The position numbers and the translations under genes are program-made. A stretch of DNA of 64,000 bases, from the NCBI GenBank assembly GCA_032768795.1, contig CP136491.1, positions 3,350,501 to 3,414,500 of the forward strand, given 5' to 3'. The stretch is from Tremella fuciformis (Eukaryota; Basidiomycota; Tremellomycetes; Tremellales; Tremellaceae). Positions within the stretch are counted from its first letter, which is position 1, and every line of letters starts with the position of its first letter. A model generated the notes under the pieces. It worked only from the letters and a program-made list of their open reading frames with translations, ran no database searches and was not told the DNA's origin. Positions 22,000-30,594 of the stretch are shown piece by piece.

Positions 22000-24900
22000 T
22001 TATATTCCTCTTGGTTTCCCTGGGTTCCTTTTGTGGAAGCTCTCGACGCTTTCGAGAGCACCAGTAATGTTCTCCACTGGTTCCCAGGTCGTCTCCTCAT
22101 CTGTTCCTTCGTACCCCACCCACTCGACGAGGTACTCCACCTTTCTGCCCCTTTTCCTCGAGTCGACGACGTTCTTCACCTCATAGCTAGGGCCCTCGTC
22201 GTCGACCTCCACTGGTGGCGGAGGGTCGTAGGTCTGTCCAGGGATCCTCGGCGGGTGGTATGGCTTAAGACGGAGGACGTTGAAGACCGGGCTCACCCTC
22301 ATCGTCGCCGGCAGCTCCAGCTTGTACGTTGATGGACCCGTCTTAGCGAGGATTTTGTATGGTCCCCCCCATTTGATGTCGAGCTTCTTCGAGGGTCGAC
22401 GAGTCTTGATGTTCTCCATCGACAGCATGACCATATCATCCACCTTCAACACTGGCGCATCCCTTCTCTTTGCATCGTAATACTTGGCGTACCGCTCATT
22501 GGCTTGCTGTATGGCTTGTTGGCAAGATCGGTGCACCTCGTCGAGGGACCCAAGCTTTTCCTTGACCGACGGTATCTCCGCTCGCTCGGCGCTCTCTCTC
22601 AAGTCATCAGTCCATCGCGGCGAGTACCCAAAGTTCGCCTCGAACGGGCTCATCTTGATCGCCGAGTGCTGGGTATTGTTATAGGCGAAGGCTGCTCTCT
22701 GCAGCAGACTCGACCAATTGTCTTGTCTGTGATCGCAGAATACCCGTAGGTACTGCTCGAGGACCTGATTGACTCGCTCCGTCTGCCCGTCGGTTTGGGG
22801 ATGGAAGGCTGTCGACAGGCTGATCTTGATCCCCAGGGCCCCACACAGTGCTCCCCATAGTCGACTAGTAAACTTGCTCCCTCGATCAGATACGATGGAT
22901 CTTGGCAACCCATGCTGCGCCACGACATTGTCGATGATGAGGTCGACGAGTCCCGCCGTTGTGAGGCGAGTCGTTGTCGGCACGAAGATAGCCCACTTCG
23001 TCAGGCGGTCTACCACGACGAGGATGGAGTTGAAGCCCTGGCTGCCGGGGAGCTCCTCGATGAAGTCCATGGAAATTGCTTGCCACGGGCCTTCCGGGAC
23101 TTCGAGACTCTGGAGGAGACCATGAGGGCGCTGCCTGCTTGTCTTTGTCCTCTGGCAGATGGCACAACCCTGTACGTAGGCCTCAACATCGCGCCGCAGC
23201 CCCAGCCAACAGACGTCCCTCCTGAGCAACTCCAACATCTTGGTGATTCCCGGATGTCCCGCTAGGATCCCCTCATGTCGATCCCTTATGGCTCGGAGCC
23301 GCCCATCGCCCTTGCCAGTGAGGTATAGCCGCCCATTGAGTCGCAGGGCCCCGCCAGGCTCTACCTTGGCTCGTGTGGGCTCGTCGAGGCCCATCCTTTG
23401 AACCAACCCAAACAGCTTGGGGAATCCCGCCGCATCAATCACCACTCCGTTCTCCTCCTTCTTGATCCTCTCCAACTCTTCTCCAGCGTGCTCGAACTCC
23501 TCATCCTCCTCCCAGGTGCTCCGAGTACCCGTCTGCGGATCCTCTCTTGCCTCTGGATCTGGACTCGACGAGCCTCGTCGAGGCTCCTCGATGAGTGCCC
23601 GAAGCATGTACCCCAACGACGTCTCGACCTTGCTTTCTTGGTCAAACCCAGGTAAGGCCTGCACTCGTTGCTCCTCCAGGTCCAATCCATCAGGCTTGTA
23701 GTCGGGCCTCCTCGACAGAGCGTCTGGGTAAGCCGCTTTGAGCCCGGGACGATACACGATTCGGAAGGAGAATCCTGCCAGGGCGTCGACCCATCGCGCA
23801 ACCCGCCCACTCAGTTTCCTCGGCTCCATCCAATAGCTGAGGTTGTGGTGATCCGTGAGGACCGTGCAGCTTACTTGCAGAAGGAGATGTCGCTTCCGCT
23901 TGAACGCCATCACTATCGCCAGGAACTCCTTCTCTGTAGTCGTCCAGTTCAACTCTGCCCCCGAAAACGACCCAGACTCTATGGCCACCGGGTGCTCGAG
24001 GCTCGTCGAGGGGTTAATCTGTGATATCACAAATCCCCACCCGTAGAGCGAAGCGTCGGTCTGCACGATGGTCTCGAATGCAGGGTCGAAATGGGCTAAT
24101 ACAGGGGGCTCGCTCATTCGCCTCTTGATCTCTTCGAAGGCTCTTGCCTGCGCGTCTCCCCAACCAAACGGGACTCCCTTCTTTGTCAGCAACACTAGGG
24201 GGAGCGCTACCTTGGCAAAGTTGGGTACGAAGCGGCGGTAATAGTTTGCCAGACCCAAGAACCGGCGTACTTCGAGGAGGTTGCTTGGTGCTGGGAAGTC
24301 GACGACGCCTTTCACGTACTCCGGATTCGCTTCCACGCCTTCTCGGGAGATGACAAAGCCCAGAAAGTCGACCTTCCTCTTCTCGAACTCGGATTTCGAC
24401 GCTTTCACATACAGTCCCGCCTTCCGCAACGCCTCGAGTACCGCCTTTGTGAGGGAACGAAGCTCGTCGAGGCTCTTGGCGTGGACCAAAATGTCGTCGA
24501 TGTAGATCACCACTCCCCGCCCAACGAACTCTCTGAGCACCTCGTTGAGGAAGTGCTGGAAGACTGCTGGCGCGTTCTTCAAGCCATCTCGCACTACCAG
24601 GGACTCGAACATCCCCAAAGGCGTCCTAAAGGCGGTATAGGCTTCGTGTCCTGGCGCCATGCGAAGAAGCTGGTAGGCTCCCGGTAGGTCGAACTTGGTG
24701 TACCACTCTGACTCCGCCAGATCACCCGTGACTTGGGAAATCAACGGCAAGGGGTACGCGTCCGACACTGTTGCCTCGTTGAGCTTCCGGTAATCGACCA
24801 CCATTCGCCATTCGCCGGCAACCTTCTTAGGGACGAAAAAGCTCGGCGACCCATACGCCGCGTTCGATGGCCTGATCTTGCCTGCTGCTTGCTCTTTGGC

Positions 24901-26067
24901 GAGGAGCTCCCTGAGTGCTCTCATTTGATCCGGCGACAGTTGGTAAAGCGGTGCGACCCGTAGTTCTGCGCCCTCCTTCAGTCTGATCCGCAGGTCGTAT
25001 TCTCTACTCGGCGGCAGCGTGTCGGCGGGTCGACGAGGGTGGAACACATCGAGGAACTCATGGTAGTACTCCGGAACGATCCTTCGCACCGCCTGGGACT
25101 CCTCCTCTGACAGAGTGTACTCGTCAAACCCAAGATGCCCGTCCAAACGCCCCACCACTTCCTCGAGCTCGTCGGTGACAGTCCCTCGCAGCCGCTCTGC
25201 GGCGAGCCTGTTCTGCTCCCACCGATTGATCCGCAAGGGGATATGGTTCGGGGAGCTCCTACGGGACTGCCCCGCGTGTTTTCCTCTCTCTCTTCTTGCT
25301 CTGGTAGCCAAAATGGCCAGATCACTTGAAGCAGCCTCGACGACCGTCGACGAGGCCACCTTTTCTTCTCCACGGGTGACTTCCATAGCTCCCATGTCCA
25401 TGACTACTCTCTTCTCTTGCATCCAGTCGTACCCTAGCACGACGTCTGCACCTGCGAGCCGCGTAACCGCTAGCCGTTCTTCACTTGTTTCCCCAAGCGT
25501 CTCCACCGGGGCCACCACTTCGTGGGTGATTTCGCCCGCGGATGACGGTTCGCCGTCGAACAGGAGGACATTCTTGGGTCGCTCCAACTTCTGTTGGGTC
25601 AAGCCCTGGCCTTCGGCGTAGTCCTGATCAATGAAGGTCCCGCCTGCGCCTGTATCTAACAGTATGCAAGCGGCCGTCCCGTCCACTTTTCCTGCTACGA
25701 CAGCTTGATGCCTTCCCAGCCTGCAAGCCTCACCGCTCATGCATTCCTCGGCATCACTAGCACTCTGTACAGACTCCTTCTCGGACTCCAGGTCCTCTGC
25801 TTCTTCTTCATGTTGATCTTCCTCGACGAGGGAAGCGGACCCCGTCGGTGGGTGAGTGGGCGTCGGATTAGAGGATTTGAGAGGTGAAGTCGGTTGTTCA
25901 GGAGGCGTGAGGGCGGAGAGTGTGTATGGAGCGGGGTCTCGAGTTTCTCCTTGTAGCTCGGGACCCCTCAGGCTTCCCCCTGCGGCTCCTGCTTCACGCG
26001 TTGGCCGGGGTTGAACGAGCCTGGGCAGTCGCGCGCAAGATGCCCAGCGTTTCCGCACTTGAAGCAA
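22000..26067 (-). CDS. Element C pol: protease, RT, RNase H, integrase, chromodomain
   Basis: A continuous gypsy polyprotein of about 1,355 residues. In order: disordered linker; aspartic protease (LLDTGAGGTFID); RT (RMVVDYRKLNEATV, FDLPGAYQLL, and the catalytic box YIDDILVHAKS); RNase H (VQTDASLYGWGFVI, TDHHNLSYW); H2C2 integrase head (HPGITKMLELLRRDVCW with CAICQRTK); integrase core ([34 protein letters not shown]); and a chromodomain (YEVKNVVDSR, YLVEWVGY, TTWEPVENI). It overlaps gag by about 100 bp in the -1 frame, so a frameshift is expected, though I see no classical heptamer there. No internal stop was seen. The element may be autonomous. Confidence 0.93.
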   Translation of the reverse strand: MLQVRKRWASCARLPRLVQPRPTREAGAAGGSLRGPELQGETRDPAPYTLSALTPPEQPTSPLKSSNPTPTHPPTGSASLVEEDQHEEEAEDLESEKESVQSASDAEECMSGEACRLGRHQAVVAGKVDGTAACILLDTGAGGTFIDQDYAEGQGLTQQKLERPKNVLLFDGEPSSAGEITHEVVAPVETLGETSEERLAVTRLAGADVVLGYDWMQEKRVVMDMGAMEVTRGEEKVASSTVVEAASSDLAILATRARRERGKHAGQSRRSSPNHIPLRINRWEQNRLAAERLRGTVTDELEEVVGRLDGHLGFDEYTLSEEESQAVRRIVPEYYHEFLDVFHPRRPADTLPPSREYDLRIRLKEGAELRVAPLYQLSPDQMRALRELLAKEQAAGKIRPSNAAYGSPSFFVPKKVAGEWRMVVDYRKLNEATVSDAYPLPLISQVTGDLAESEWYTKFDLPGAYQLLRMAPGHEAYTAFRTPLGMFESLVVRDGLKNAPAVFQHFLNEVLREFVGRGVVIYIDDILVHAKSLDELRSLTKAVLEALRKAGLYVKASKSEFEKRKVDFLGFVISREGVEANPEYVKGVVDFPAPSNLLEVRRFLGLANYYRRFVPNFAKVALPLVLLTKKGVPFGWGDAQARAFEEIKRRMSEPPVLAHFDPAFETIVQTDASLYGWGFVISQINPSTSLEHPVAIESGSFSGAELNWTTTEKEFLAIVMAFKRKRHLLLQVSCTVLTDHHNLSYWMEPRKLSGRVARWVDALAGFSFRIVYRPGLKAAYPDALSRRPDYKPDGLDLEEQRVQALPGFDQESKVETSLGYMLRALIEEPRRGSSSPDPEAREDPQTGTRSTWEEDEEFEHAGEELERIKKEENGVVIDAAGFPKLFGLVQRMGLDEPTRAKVEPGGALRLNGRLYLTGKGDGRLRAIRDRHEGILAGHPGITKMLELLRRDVCWLGLRRDVEAYVQGCAICQRTKTSRQRPHGLLQSLEVPEGPWQAISMDFIEELPGSQGFNSILVVVDRLTKWAIFVPTTTRLTTAGLVDLIIDNVVAQHGLPRSIVSDRGSKFTSRLWGALCGALGIKISLSTAFHPQTDGQTERVNQVLEQYLRVFCDHRQDNWSSLLQRAAFAYNNTQHSAIKMSPFEANFGYSPRWTDDLRESAERAEIPSVKEKLGSLDEVHRSCQQAIQQANERYAKYYDAKRRDAPVLKVDDMVMLSMENIKTRRPSKKLDIKWGGPYKILAKTGPSTYKLELPATMRVSPVFNVLRLKPYHPPRIPGQTYDPPPPVEVDDEGPSYEVKNVVDSRKRGRKVEYLVEWVGYEGTDEETTWEPVENITGALESVESFHKRNPGKPRGI

Positions 26068-27110
26068 AGGCCCTGGCTGCCTCGCCTCTCGTGCTCGTCC
26101 GGAGTGAGCCTAGGGCGAGGAGGGTAGACTCGTCGAGGGGCTGCAGCGGAGTTGAGACTCGACGAGGTTGTCGGGCCAGGTGAGGGTCTGGGGTTCGTCG
26201 CCGCCGCTCCAACCTCTGACGTAACCGCTGTAGATCCGCCGTTGTTGCCGCCCAGGACAGTCTTCTTCTTCTCTCGCCTGTTCTCCGCCTTGTTCTTCTC
26301 TGCCTCCCTTGCTCGCAGACTGTTGTCGAGGCGGACCACAAACGCCTGCAGCTCGGCAAAGGTCTCGAACTCTTTGGGGTGCCTGGCCACCTCGTCCTGA
26401 AGCACGTCGGAGAGCCCTTCCTTGGCACGAGCCGTTGCTTGCTCGTCGAGCTCCCATGAGAGGACTGACGTGTACTCCCGAATCTTGGCGAAGTATTCGG
26501 CTGCCGATCCCGTCTGCCGCAGCGAGAAGTACTTGCGTCGAGCAGTCCCCTTCGCGTCGGGATCCCCAAAGTTCTCGCGCAGGTAGCGACGAAGCCCAGC
26601 GTAAGTCCGAATTTTCTCGTCGAGGTAGTCGCCAGCCTCGACATGCTCTCCGTTCTCGTTCAAATCGCTGTCTCGCCCTGTCGCCAAGGGCTGAATCGCG
26701 TCGAGCACGAATCCCCTGAGGAACGAGATCACATACATGACCTTGTGCGTGTCGCCAGAGAACTTCGACGGCTGCAGCTTGAAGACCGTCTCGCACTGCA
26801 TGATGAACCGCTCCAAAGCGGCTGGGTCCTTGCCGTTAAACGTGTCAGGCGGGTTCGCCTTCGGCTCGGACGGGTTCCCAACGCCTGGCGAGCCCTGTCG
26901 TTGCTGCGCCTGCTGCTCGACGAGGGCCGCCTGAAGCTGCACGATTTGCGCGAGCAACTGCTGCACAGACGGCTGATCACCCAATGGTTGGGCCATGTTG
27001 GTCGCGGCGGCTCTCAGTCGAGTGTCCACCGGTAGTCGTAGGTTTGTGGGTAGAGCAATGTGCTGATGCTCAGGATCTGTCGACGTGGTTCGTCGAGTCG
27101 ATGGTGCCAT
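25968..27110 (-). CDS. Element C gag
   Basis: A 380-residue capsid/nucleocapsid protein. The N-terminus has a Gln-rich coiled segment (LLAQIVQLQAALVEQQ). A retrotransposon gag domain follows (FNGKDPAALERFIMQCETVF, YFSLRQTGSAAEYFAKIREY). A Lys/Arg-rich stretch leads to one CCHC zinc knuckle, CFKCGNAGHLARDC, near the end. The start is 39 bp inside the 5' LTR boundary. It packages element RNA in cytoplasmic particles. Confidence 0.92.
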   Translation of the reverse strand: MAPSTRRTTSTDPEHQHIALPTNLRLPVDTRLRAAATNMAQPLGDQPSVQQLLAQIVQLQAALVEQQAQQRQGSPGVGNPSEPKANPPDTFNGKDPAALERFIMQCETVFKLQPSKFSGDTHKVMYVISFLRGFVLDAIQPLATGRDSDLNENGEHVEAGDYLDEKIRTYAGLRRYLRENFGDPDAKGTARRKYFSLRQTGSAAEYFAKIREYTSVLSWELDEQATARAKEGLSDVLQDEVARHPKEFETFAELQAFVVRLDNSLRAREAEKNKAENRREKKKTVLGGNNGGSTAVTSEVGAAATNPRPSPGPTTSSSLNSAAAPRRVYPPRPRLTPDEHERRGSQGLCFKCGNAGHLARDCPGSFNPGQRVKQEPQGEA

Positions 27111-27134
27111 GAACTAGTCGTGTGAGAGGTAGTC

Positions 27135-27146
27135 GCACCGTGGTAT
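27135..27146 (-). promoter_or_regulatory. Element C self-primer binding site
   Basis: On the minus strand ATACCACGGTGC starts two bases after the 5' LTR. It is complementary over 12 nt to GCACCGTGGTAT inside the LTR, at the expected transcript 5' end about 27 nt after the TATA box. No TGG primer start for a whole tRNA 3' end is present. This is the Tf1/sushi arrangement. Confidence 0.7.
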
Positions 27147-27148
27147 AC

Positions 27149-27552
27149 TGTCACGGGGCCAGGCCGGTCGTCGACTGATAGGCCCTCTCACACGTGCTGT
27201 CTGTTGATCTGTCTCTGTCTTCCACGAGAAGGTGTGTCCTACAGCCTCTCGTGCGTCGACAACACGGCTGCGCCGTTACTTTCTATCCATGGGACTCAAT
27301 ACCACGGTGCTAAGGACGGTCTACGGGTGAGGACTTGTATATATATCACCCGTGCCCTCCTCTGCACCGCCTTGGGCTTTCTCCTTGAAACACCATCGAC
27401 GAGGCTCGAGCTCTAAAGTCGTCGAGGCTACTCGAGCGTCGTCGAGGCTACTCGAGGATCGACGATAGGCTCACGTGTTTGACAGGCGTGCTGGGCTGGA
27501 ACGAGGCTCGTAGGCGTGCTTTGGTGATCATGGAGGCGTGGCCGACGTGACA
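27149..27552 (-). repeat. Element C 5' LTR (404 bp)
   Basis: Upstream LTR of C in its own orientation, the same as 19025-19428 by eye. The adjacent GCTGG (27553-27557) is the target duplicate. Confidence 0.93.
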
Positions 27553-28793
27553 GCTGGTTGAAGCTTCCGGGAGTAATATGCAACGGGGTGAAGCTCCTTG
27601 GAGTTGTCTGATGTGTGTGACAGGACGCCTGCAATAGCAAAGTCGGATGCGTCTGTCTCCATGACAATGGGTTTCCCTGGTTGAAAGTGCTGGAGGATGG
27701 GAGCGCTGGTGAAAGCAGCTTTCAATGTGTTGAAGGCGTTTTGTGCTGTATTGTCCCATTCAAAGTTAACTCCTTTGCGTAGGAGCTGTGTGAGGGGTGC
27801 TGTGACTTTGGAATATGCCTTGATGAAACGTCGGTAGAAGTTGGCAAAGCCAAGAAAGACTTGAACATCATGAACTGATTTTGGCGGTGGCCAGTTTGTG
27901 ACAGCTTCAACTTTGTGAGGGTCCATTCTGACTCCTTTGTCAGAGACAAGGTAGCCTAGGAAATCAACCTCATGCTTGAAGAAGGTGCACTTTTCCGCCT
28001 TAGCCCACAGATGATGCTCTTGTAGTCGTTGCAAGACTTGCTTGACGTGATCGATATGTTTGTCCTTTGATTTGCTGAAGATGAGGATGTCGTCCAGGTA
28101 TACAATGACGAAGACATCCAAGAAGTCTCTGAGGACGTCGTTGATGAGATTTTGGAATGATGCGGGCGCATTTGTAAGCCCAAAAGGCATTACAAGGTAT
28201 TCGTAGTGTCCATATCGTGTGCGGAATGCCGTTTTCCATTCATCGCCTTTGGCAATGCGGACGAGGTTGTAGGCGGCCCGTAGGTCAATTTTGCTGAACC
28301 ATGAAGCTCCTTTGAGCCTGTCCAAAGATTCCTGTATCAATGGAAGTGGGTAGCGATTTTTCCTGGTGATGCTGTTGAGCTGTCGGTAGTCAACGCATAA
28401 TCGAAGGGATCCATCTGGCTTCTTGACAAAGAGGATGGGAGAGCCAGCTGGGCTTGAACTTGGTCGTATGAATCCTTTCTTGAGGTTTTCCTTGAGGTAC
28501 TCGTCCAAAGCCTTGAGCTCTACTTCAGAGAGGCTGTAGATCGGACCAAACTTGGGCTGCGCATTGCCTTCAAGTGTTATGGTATGATCATAGGCACTGT
28601 GCTCTGGGAGCTTATCGGAGTTGGACTTTCTGAATACTTCCAAATGGTCGTGGAAGTCTGCGGGGATGATTTCCTTGAGTTGCTGAAGGTCGGGTTCCAT
28701 AGTGTCGTCATCGTCTTCCTGAGCAGGTTGAGGGTCGATGAGACCTGAGACTTGAGCTGTAGTGGTGATGCCGTAGATTTCTGCCGTTTTCAT
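27553..28793 (-). pseudogene. Element B pol, part 2: reverse transcriptase
   Basis: The RT portion of element B, bounded by insertions of D (28794) and C (27552). It shows GSPILFVKKPDGSLRLCVDY, KIDLRAAYNLVRI, the catalytic YLDDILIFSKS, and the start of RNase H (METDASDFAIAGVL, then the SRKLQPA strand where C entered). Reading continues in frame into both neighbouring B segments when single target duplicates are counted. Confidence 0.92.
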
Positions 28794-29111
28794 CGACGGA
28801 AATAGGTAGTACGCTCACATGAGCTTGACTCAGCCTCGAGTAGCCTCGTCGAGGCACACACATCCTCGACGAGGTTGTGCCTCGACGAGGTTCATCCTCG
28901 ACGAGGCAGGGGAAGCTGCCACAACGATAACTCCGCATATAACGCCGACACCCTCGACGACCTTGTAGAATGCCGCCGCCTGTTGCCCTCCTCATCACTC
29001 ATAGCAAGTGCTGAGCGGGCAACAGGTAAGTCCGAATGCATCACTCATAGCAAGTGCTGAGCGGGCAACAGGTGACCGGAATCCCATTGCCTCAGAGCTA
29101 AGATTCCGTCG
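28794..29111 (+). repeat. Element D 5' LTR (318 bp)
   Basis: Contains four CTCGWCGAG palindromes within about 60 bp (28840-28905) and a tandem duplication of about 36 bp (ATCACTCATAGCAAGTGCTG and following) near 28993-29071. A GTAAGT between the two copies could act as a splice donor. Same sequence as 33460-33777. Confidence 0.93.
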
Positions 29112-29129
29112 TGGTAACGTCTCGTTCGA
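29112..29129 (+). promoter_or_regulatory. Element D primer binding site
   Basis: TGGTAACGTCTCGTTCGA directly abuts the 5' LTR. It begins with TGG, as expected for pairing with a tRNA CCA end, and the terminal TTCGA would pair with a T-loop. The tRNA species was not identified. This contrasts with B and C, which look self-primed. Confidence 0.65.
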
Positions 29130-29208
29130 CAAGTCGCGGTAGATAGAACGCGTCAACAAACTCGTCGACCTTGCCTACGCACCGCCAGCCTCGAAGTGGT
29201 CCTCCGTC

Positions 29209-30594
29209 ATGCCATCTGTGCAGACGGTGAAAGAGGAGCGCAAGCTCAACGGGCGCGACAACTACGCCCAGTGGGTGCGCGAGATTCGAGTCGTCCTCGG
29301 ATCCGCCGGTCTCGTACCCCACATCACCAAGGACGCGTCAGCGATTCGGGCACTCGTCGAGGCTCGATATCCAGTGTCAAGTCCGGCGACAGCAGCCGAG
29401 ACATCAAAGAGAGCAGTTGCTCTATACGAGCATGAGAAGGAGCAGTCCACCGCCCTCTCCACTCTCTACGGCAGTCTGACAGAGACTGTCCAAAACAAGC
29501 TTCCCTCGAACCTGATCGACTTCGAGAATCCTCAACCGAAGGGGCTCTACGATCATCTGGTCACCACATATGGGGCCGACAACGGATCTCGCCTAGCCGA
29601 ATTATGGTCATCGATATTTGGCGAGACCATCCCAGAGAATGAGGACCCCGAACCTCACCTCACAGCTATCCGGTCGCAACTGGCCGAAATCACCTCCTCC
29701 GCCATCACTTCCAAGCTCACCCTTGAGCAATTCGCCAACCAGATTGGCGCATACGCCGCCATCCGTCGCCTACCGTCCTCATACGGCCTCCTCGCATCGA
29801 CCTTCTACTCAGGGACCTCGTCAAACAAGATCCACCTCGACGAGGTTATCGATAGGGTCGCCGATGAACATCGCAGACGTCAACAAAAGGGCGAGAGCGT
29901 AAACGAGATGGGGATGCTCAGCAAATCTCTGCAGAAACCGGCAAGCAAGAGATGCATCCACCATCCGGATCAGGGGAGGCACTCCACAGATGAGTGCTGG
30001 AAAGTGATTGGAGTGCCGAAGCACATCCAGGAGCAAAGGTCGGCCAGGGAAGCAGCCAAGGGAAGGAAGCAGGGAGGACAAGCGAAGAAGGCAAGAGAGC
30101 AGATGGAGTCAGGGGATGACTCATCGAGTGAGAACAAGAGAGGCTCGTCGAGGGAGACAAAGGAGGAAGGCTATTATGCGACGGAGATTGCACTACACGC
30201 CAACGACAACCTCCCATCCACCTCCATCATCATCGACAGCGGTGCCACCAGTCCATTCATCAAGGACAAGCACCTTCTCTCACATCTCACCAAACTCGAC
30301 AAGGCCGTCAAGATCCAAATTGGAGACGGATCGATTGTCGAAGCTACACACTCCGGCCGCCTCACCTTCAACAACGTATGGTACAACAACGCCCTCTACG
30401 TTCCATCATTCTCGCACAACCTCCTCTCAACACAGCGCCTCGGTCCGTACACAGGGACACACTGGCGCTTCTCGAAGGACTCGGCTACATTGGTCGAGAA
30501 AGGGAAGGTCATCCTCCGGGGAAAGAAACTTGGCAACCTATGGGTTGTGGACGACACACCGACACTCGCCTCCTCACCTGGCACAAACGTCTAG
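29209..30594 (+). CDS. Element D ORF1: Gag and protease
   Basis: A 461-residue protein. An N-terminal copia Gag region (LNGRDNYAQWVREIRVVL) is followed by a C/H-rich motif (CIHHPDQGRHSTDEC) in place of a CCHC knuckle. A Lys/Glu/Arg-rich linker leads to an aspartic protease (IIIDSGATSPFIKDK) with a downstream region ending KLGNLWVVDD. The ORF stops just before the GAG_pre-integrase motif, which lies in the -1 frame. An in-phase G GGA AAG at 30519-30525 is a candidate slip site. Confidence 0.9.
   Translation: MPSVQTVKEERKLNGRDNYAQWVREIRVVLGSAGLVPHITKDASAIRALVEARYPVSSPATAAETSKRAVALYEHEKEQSTALSTLYGSLTETVQNKLPSNLIDFENPQPKGLYDHLVTTYGADNGSRLAELWSSIFGETIPENEDPEPHLTAIRSQLAEITSSAITSKLTLEQFANQIGAYAAIRRLPSSYGLLASTFYSGTSSNKIHLDEVIDRVADEHRRRQQKGESVNEMGMLSKSLQKPASKRCIHHPDQGRHSTDECWKVIGVPKHIQEQRSAREAAKGRKQGGQAKKAREQMESGDDSSSENKRGSSRETKEEGYYATEIALHANDNLPSTSIIIDSGATSPFIKDKHLLSHLTKLDKAVKIQIGDGSIVEATHSGRLTFNNVWYNNALYVPSFSHNLLSTQRLGPYTGTHWRFSKDSATLVEKGKVILRGKKLGNLWVVDDTPTLASSPGTNV
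30519..30525 (+). promoter_or_regulatory. candidate -1 frameshift heptamer, element D
   Basis: GGGAAAG lies in the X XXY YYZ phase of ORF1, 66 nt before its stop. A one-base backward slip enters the ORF2 frame that reads into the integrase region. The heptamer fits the rule, but I cannot assess a downstream pseudoknot. Confidence 0.45.

Larger units (their letters stand above)
19025..27552 (-). mobile_element. Element C: 8.5-kb chromodomain Ty3/gypsy element with an antisense cargo gene
   Basis: LTRs of 404 bp (19025-19428 and 27149-27552) with termini TGTCACG/CGTGACA, and target duplicate GCTGG at 19020-19024 and 27553-27557. It is inserted in element B between RT and RNase H coding. It reads on the minus strand: gag 27110-25968, pol 26067-22000 in the -1 frame, then 2.57 kb before the 3' LTR that holds a plus-strand spliced gene (20059-21859). 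The polypurine tract (AGAGGGGGGCAGAG, minus strand) touches the 3' LTR at 19429-19442. The element is longer than a usual fungal gypsy element because of this extra block. Its body is dense in CTCGWCGAG palindromes. Confidence 0.95.

Noticed and set aside
27553..28793. Element B RT segment as a separate truncated element
   Set aside because: Its ends match the target duplicates of C and D exactly, and the reading frame is continuous with the other two B segments.
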